Shown here piece by piece: positions 6,054-6,729 of a stretch of DNA of 6,729 nucleotides; positions within the stretch are counted from its first letter, which is position 1, and every line of letters begins with the position of its first letter. Both the position numbers and the translations under genes were made by a program. The notes beneath the pieces were generated by a model. The model saw only the letters and a list, made by a program, of their open reading frames with translations, was not told the origin of the DNA and did not search any database. The stretch is from contig CAYVUV010000223.1 of NCBI GenBank assembly GCA_964455095.1, positions 1 through 6,729 of the forward strand, written 5' to 3'. The DNA is from CAYVUV01 sp964455095. GTDB lineage: Bacteria; Desulfobacterota; Binatia; HRBIN30; CADEER01.

Positions 6054-6729
6054 ATGAACGCACGCTCGCACGCCTGCTGCATCGCCGCGATTGGCACGCT
6101 GGTCGCCGTCCAATCCATCGCGGTACAGGCAGCCCCACCGCCGGTCGGGACCTGTGTCGGCGACTGCAGTCTCAACGGCGCGGTCTCCGTCGACGAGCTG
6201 CTGCTGGGCGTCAACATCGCCCTCGGTTCGTCCGGGCTCGACCAGTGCGCGGCGTTCGACTGCAACGCCGGCGGCGCGGTGACGGTCGATTGTCTGGTCA
6301 AAGCGGTCGGCAGCGCGCTCGACGGCTGTCCTTCGAATGTCGCCGATCCGACGGTCGAAGGACCCGTGACCGGCGGCCTGGGCATGCCGTTCGTCGCCAC
6401 CACGGCGTTCGATCTCGCCGAGGTCGGCTACTCGGGCGTGGAGTTCTTTTTCGCCGGAACGGCCGCCGCGTACACGAACGTCGGCCCGCTGACGCCGGAC
6501 GGCAAATGGACGGTGACGCCCGCCGCCACGGCCGCCTACAAGACGCGCCTGATCGCCTACCGGCCGATCGATCCGCAGGCGTTCAATGGCACGGTCATCG
6601 TCGAGTGGCTCAACGTCAGCGGCGGTCTCGACGCCGGCCCCGACTGGATCATGGCGCACACCGAGCTCATCCGCGAAGGCTACGCGTGGGTCGGCATCTC
6701 GGCGCAGAAAGCCGGCGTCGATGAAGGCA
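6054..6729 (+). CDS. Secreted dockerin-like/alpha-beta-hydrolase (Abhydrolase_10-type) protein, 5' part
   Basis: The frame stays open from ATG 6054 to the right edge, giving 225 residues of a partial protein. Residues 1-27 look like a Sec signal peptide (hydrophobic core CCIAAIGTLVAVQSIAV, cleavage near AVQA-A). Residues 34-92 form a Cys-rich module with two dockerin/EF-hand-like loops. Loop 1 (37-48) has D37, S39, N41, G42 and E48 followed by LLLGVNIALG. Loop 2 (69-80) is DCNAGGAVTVDC. Cysteines are at 34, 38, 65, 70, 80 and 92. From about residue 100 the sequence matches the N-terminal part of the Abhydrolase_10 (PF20091) family: GMPFVATTAFDL, YKTRLIAYRPIDPQAFNGTV, EWLNVSGGLDAGPDW and GYAWVGISAQKAGVDEG. 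The window ends before the expected nucleophile Ser, so activity cannot be judged. The gene starts 28 nt after the adaptor on the same strand and may share its transcript. Family members are annotated only as hydrolases; the substrate is unknown. Confidence 0.85.
   Translation, partial: MNARSHACCIAAIGTLVAVQSIAVQAAPPPVGTCVGDCSLNGAVSVDELLLGVNIALGSSGLDQCAAFDCNAGGAVTVDCLVKAVGSALDGCPSNVADPTVEGPVTGGLGMPFVATTAFDLAEVGYSGVEFFFAGTAAAYTNVGPLTPDGKWTVTPAATAAYKTRLIAYRPIDPQAFNGTVIVEWLNVSGGLDAGPDWIMAHTELIREGYAWVGISAQKAGVDEG

Noticed and set aside
5009..6403. 464-codon open frame on the minus strand
   Set aside because: It is antisense to the well-supported adaptor and to the secreted hydrolase, and its translation shows no family motif.

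Overview
The window is GC-rich bacterial DNA. All supported genes lie on the + strand and are tightly packed. Two secreted-protein hallmarks suggest an uncultured Deltaproteobacteria-like or Binatota-like lineage: a Thr/Pro-dipeptide low-complexity tail at the left edge, and a lipobox-free secreted protein at the right edge carrying a Cys-rich dockerin/EF-hand-like module of the 'GDC..NG.V.VDELL.GVNIALG' type. This placement is inference from protein style; there is no marker gene in the window.

Left edge (1-351): the 3' end of a gene whose product ends in a Thr-alternating TP/TK/TR/TF tail, then a short spacer with an 11-bp GC hairpin. Next (352-1533) is a complete 12-TM major facilitator of the HcaT/PPP-like (MFS_1_like) type. 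After it comes a 24-bp perfect inverted repeat (1556-1625) built from an iterated CCTCTG-type word.

Centre (1690-6025): a four-gene operon for a MacB-type (type VII, mechanotransmission) ABC export system. The order is stand-alone ATPase, FtsX-like permease 1, FtsX-like permease 2, membrane-anchored HlyD/RND-type periplasmic adaptor. The first two genes overlap by ATGA, the next gap is 7 nt and the last is 34 nt. The two permeases differ in sequence, so a heterodimeric membrane core bound to an ATPase dimer is expected. The adaptor would link it across the periplasm to an outer-membrane TolC-like channel that is not encoded here. The cargo cannot be read from the sequence.

Right edge (6054 to the end): the 5' part of a secreted protein starts only 28 nt after the adaptor, with a good ribosome binding site. 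It has a signal peptide, a degenerate two-loop dockerin-like module with six cysteines, and the beginning of an alpha/beta-hydrolase domain of the Abhydrolase_10 (PF20091) type. It is cut by the window end before the catalytic nucleophile. It could be the last gene of the export operon.

I found no RNA gene, CRISPR array, transposase or phage gene. The most unusual items are the large inverted repeat, the cysteine-substituted second calcium-loop-like repeat fused in front of the hydrolase, and the pairing of a two-permease MacB-like exporter with that secreted hydrolase. None of these amounts to a clearly new system on this evidence.
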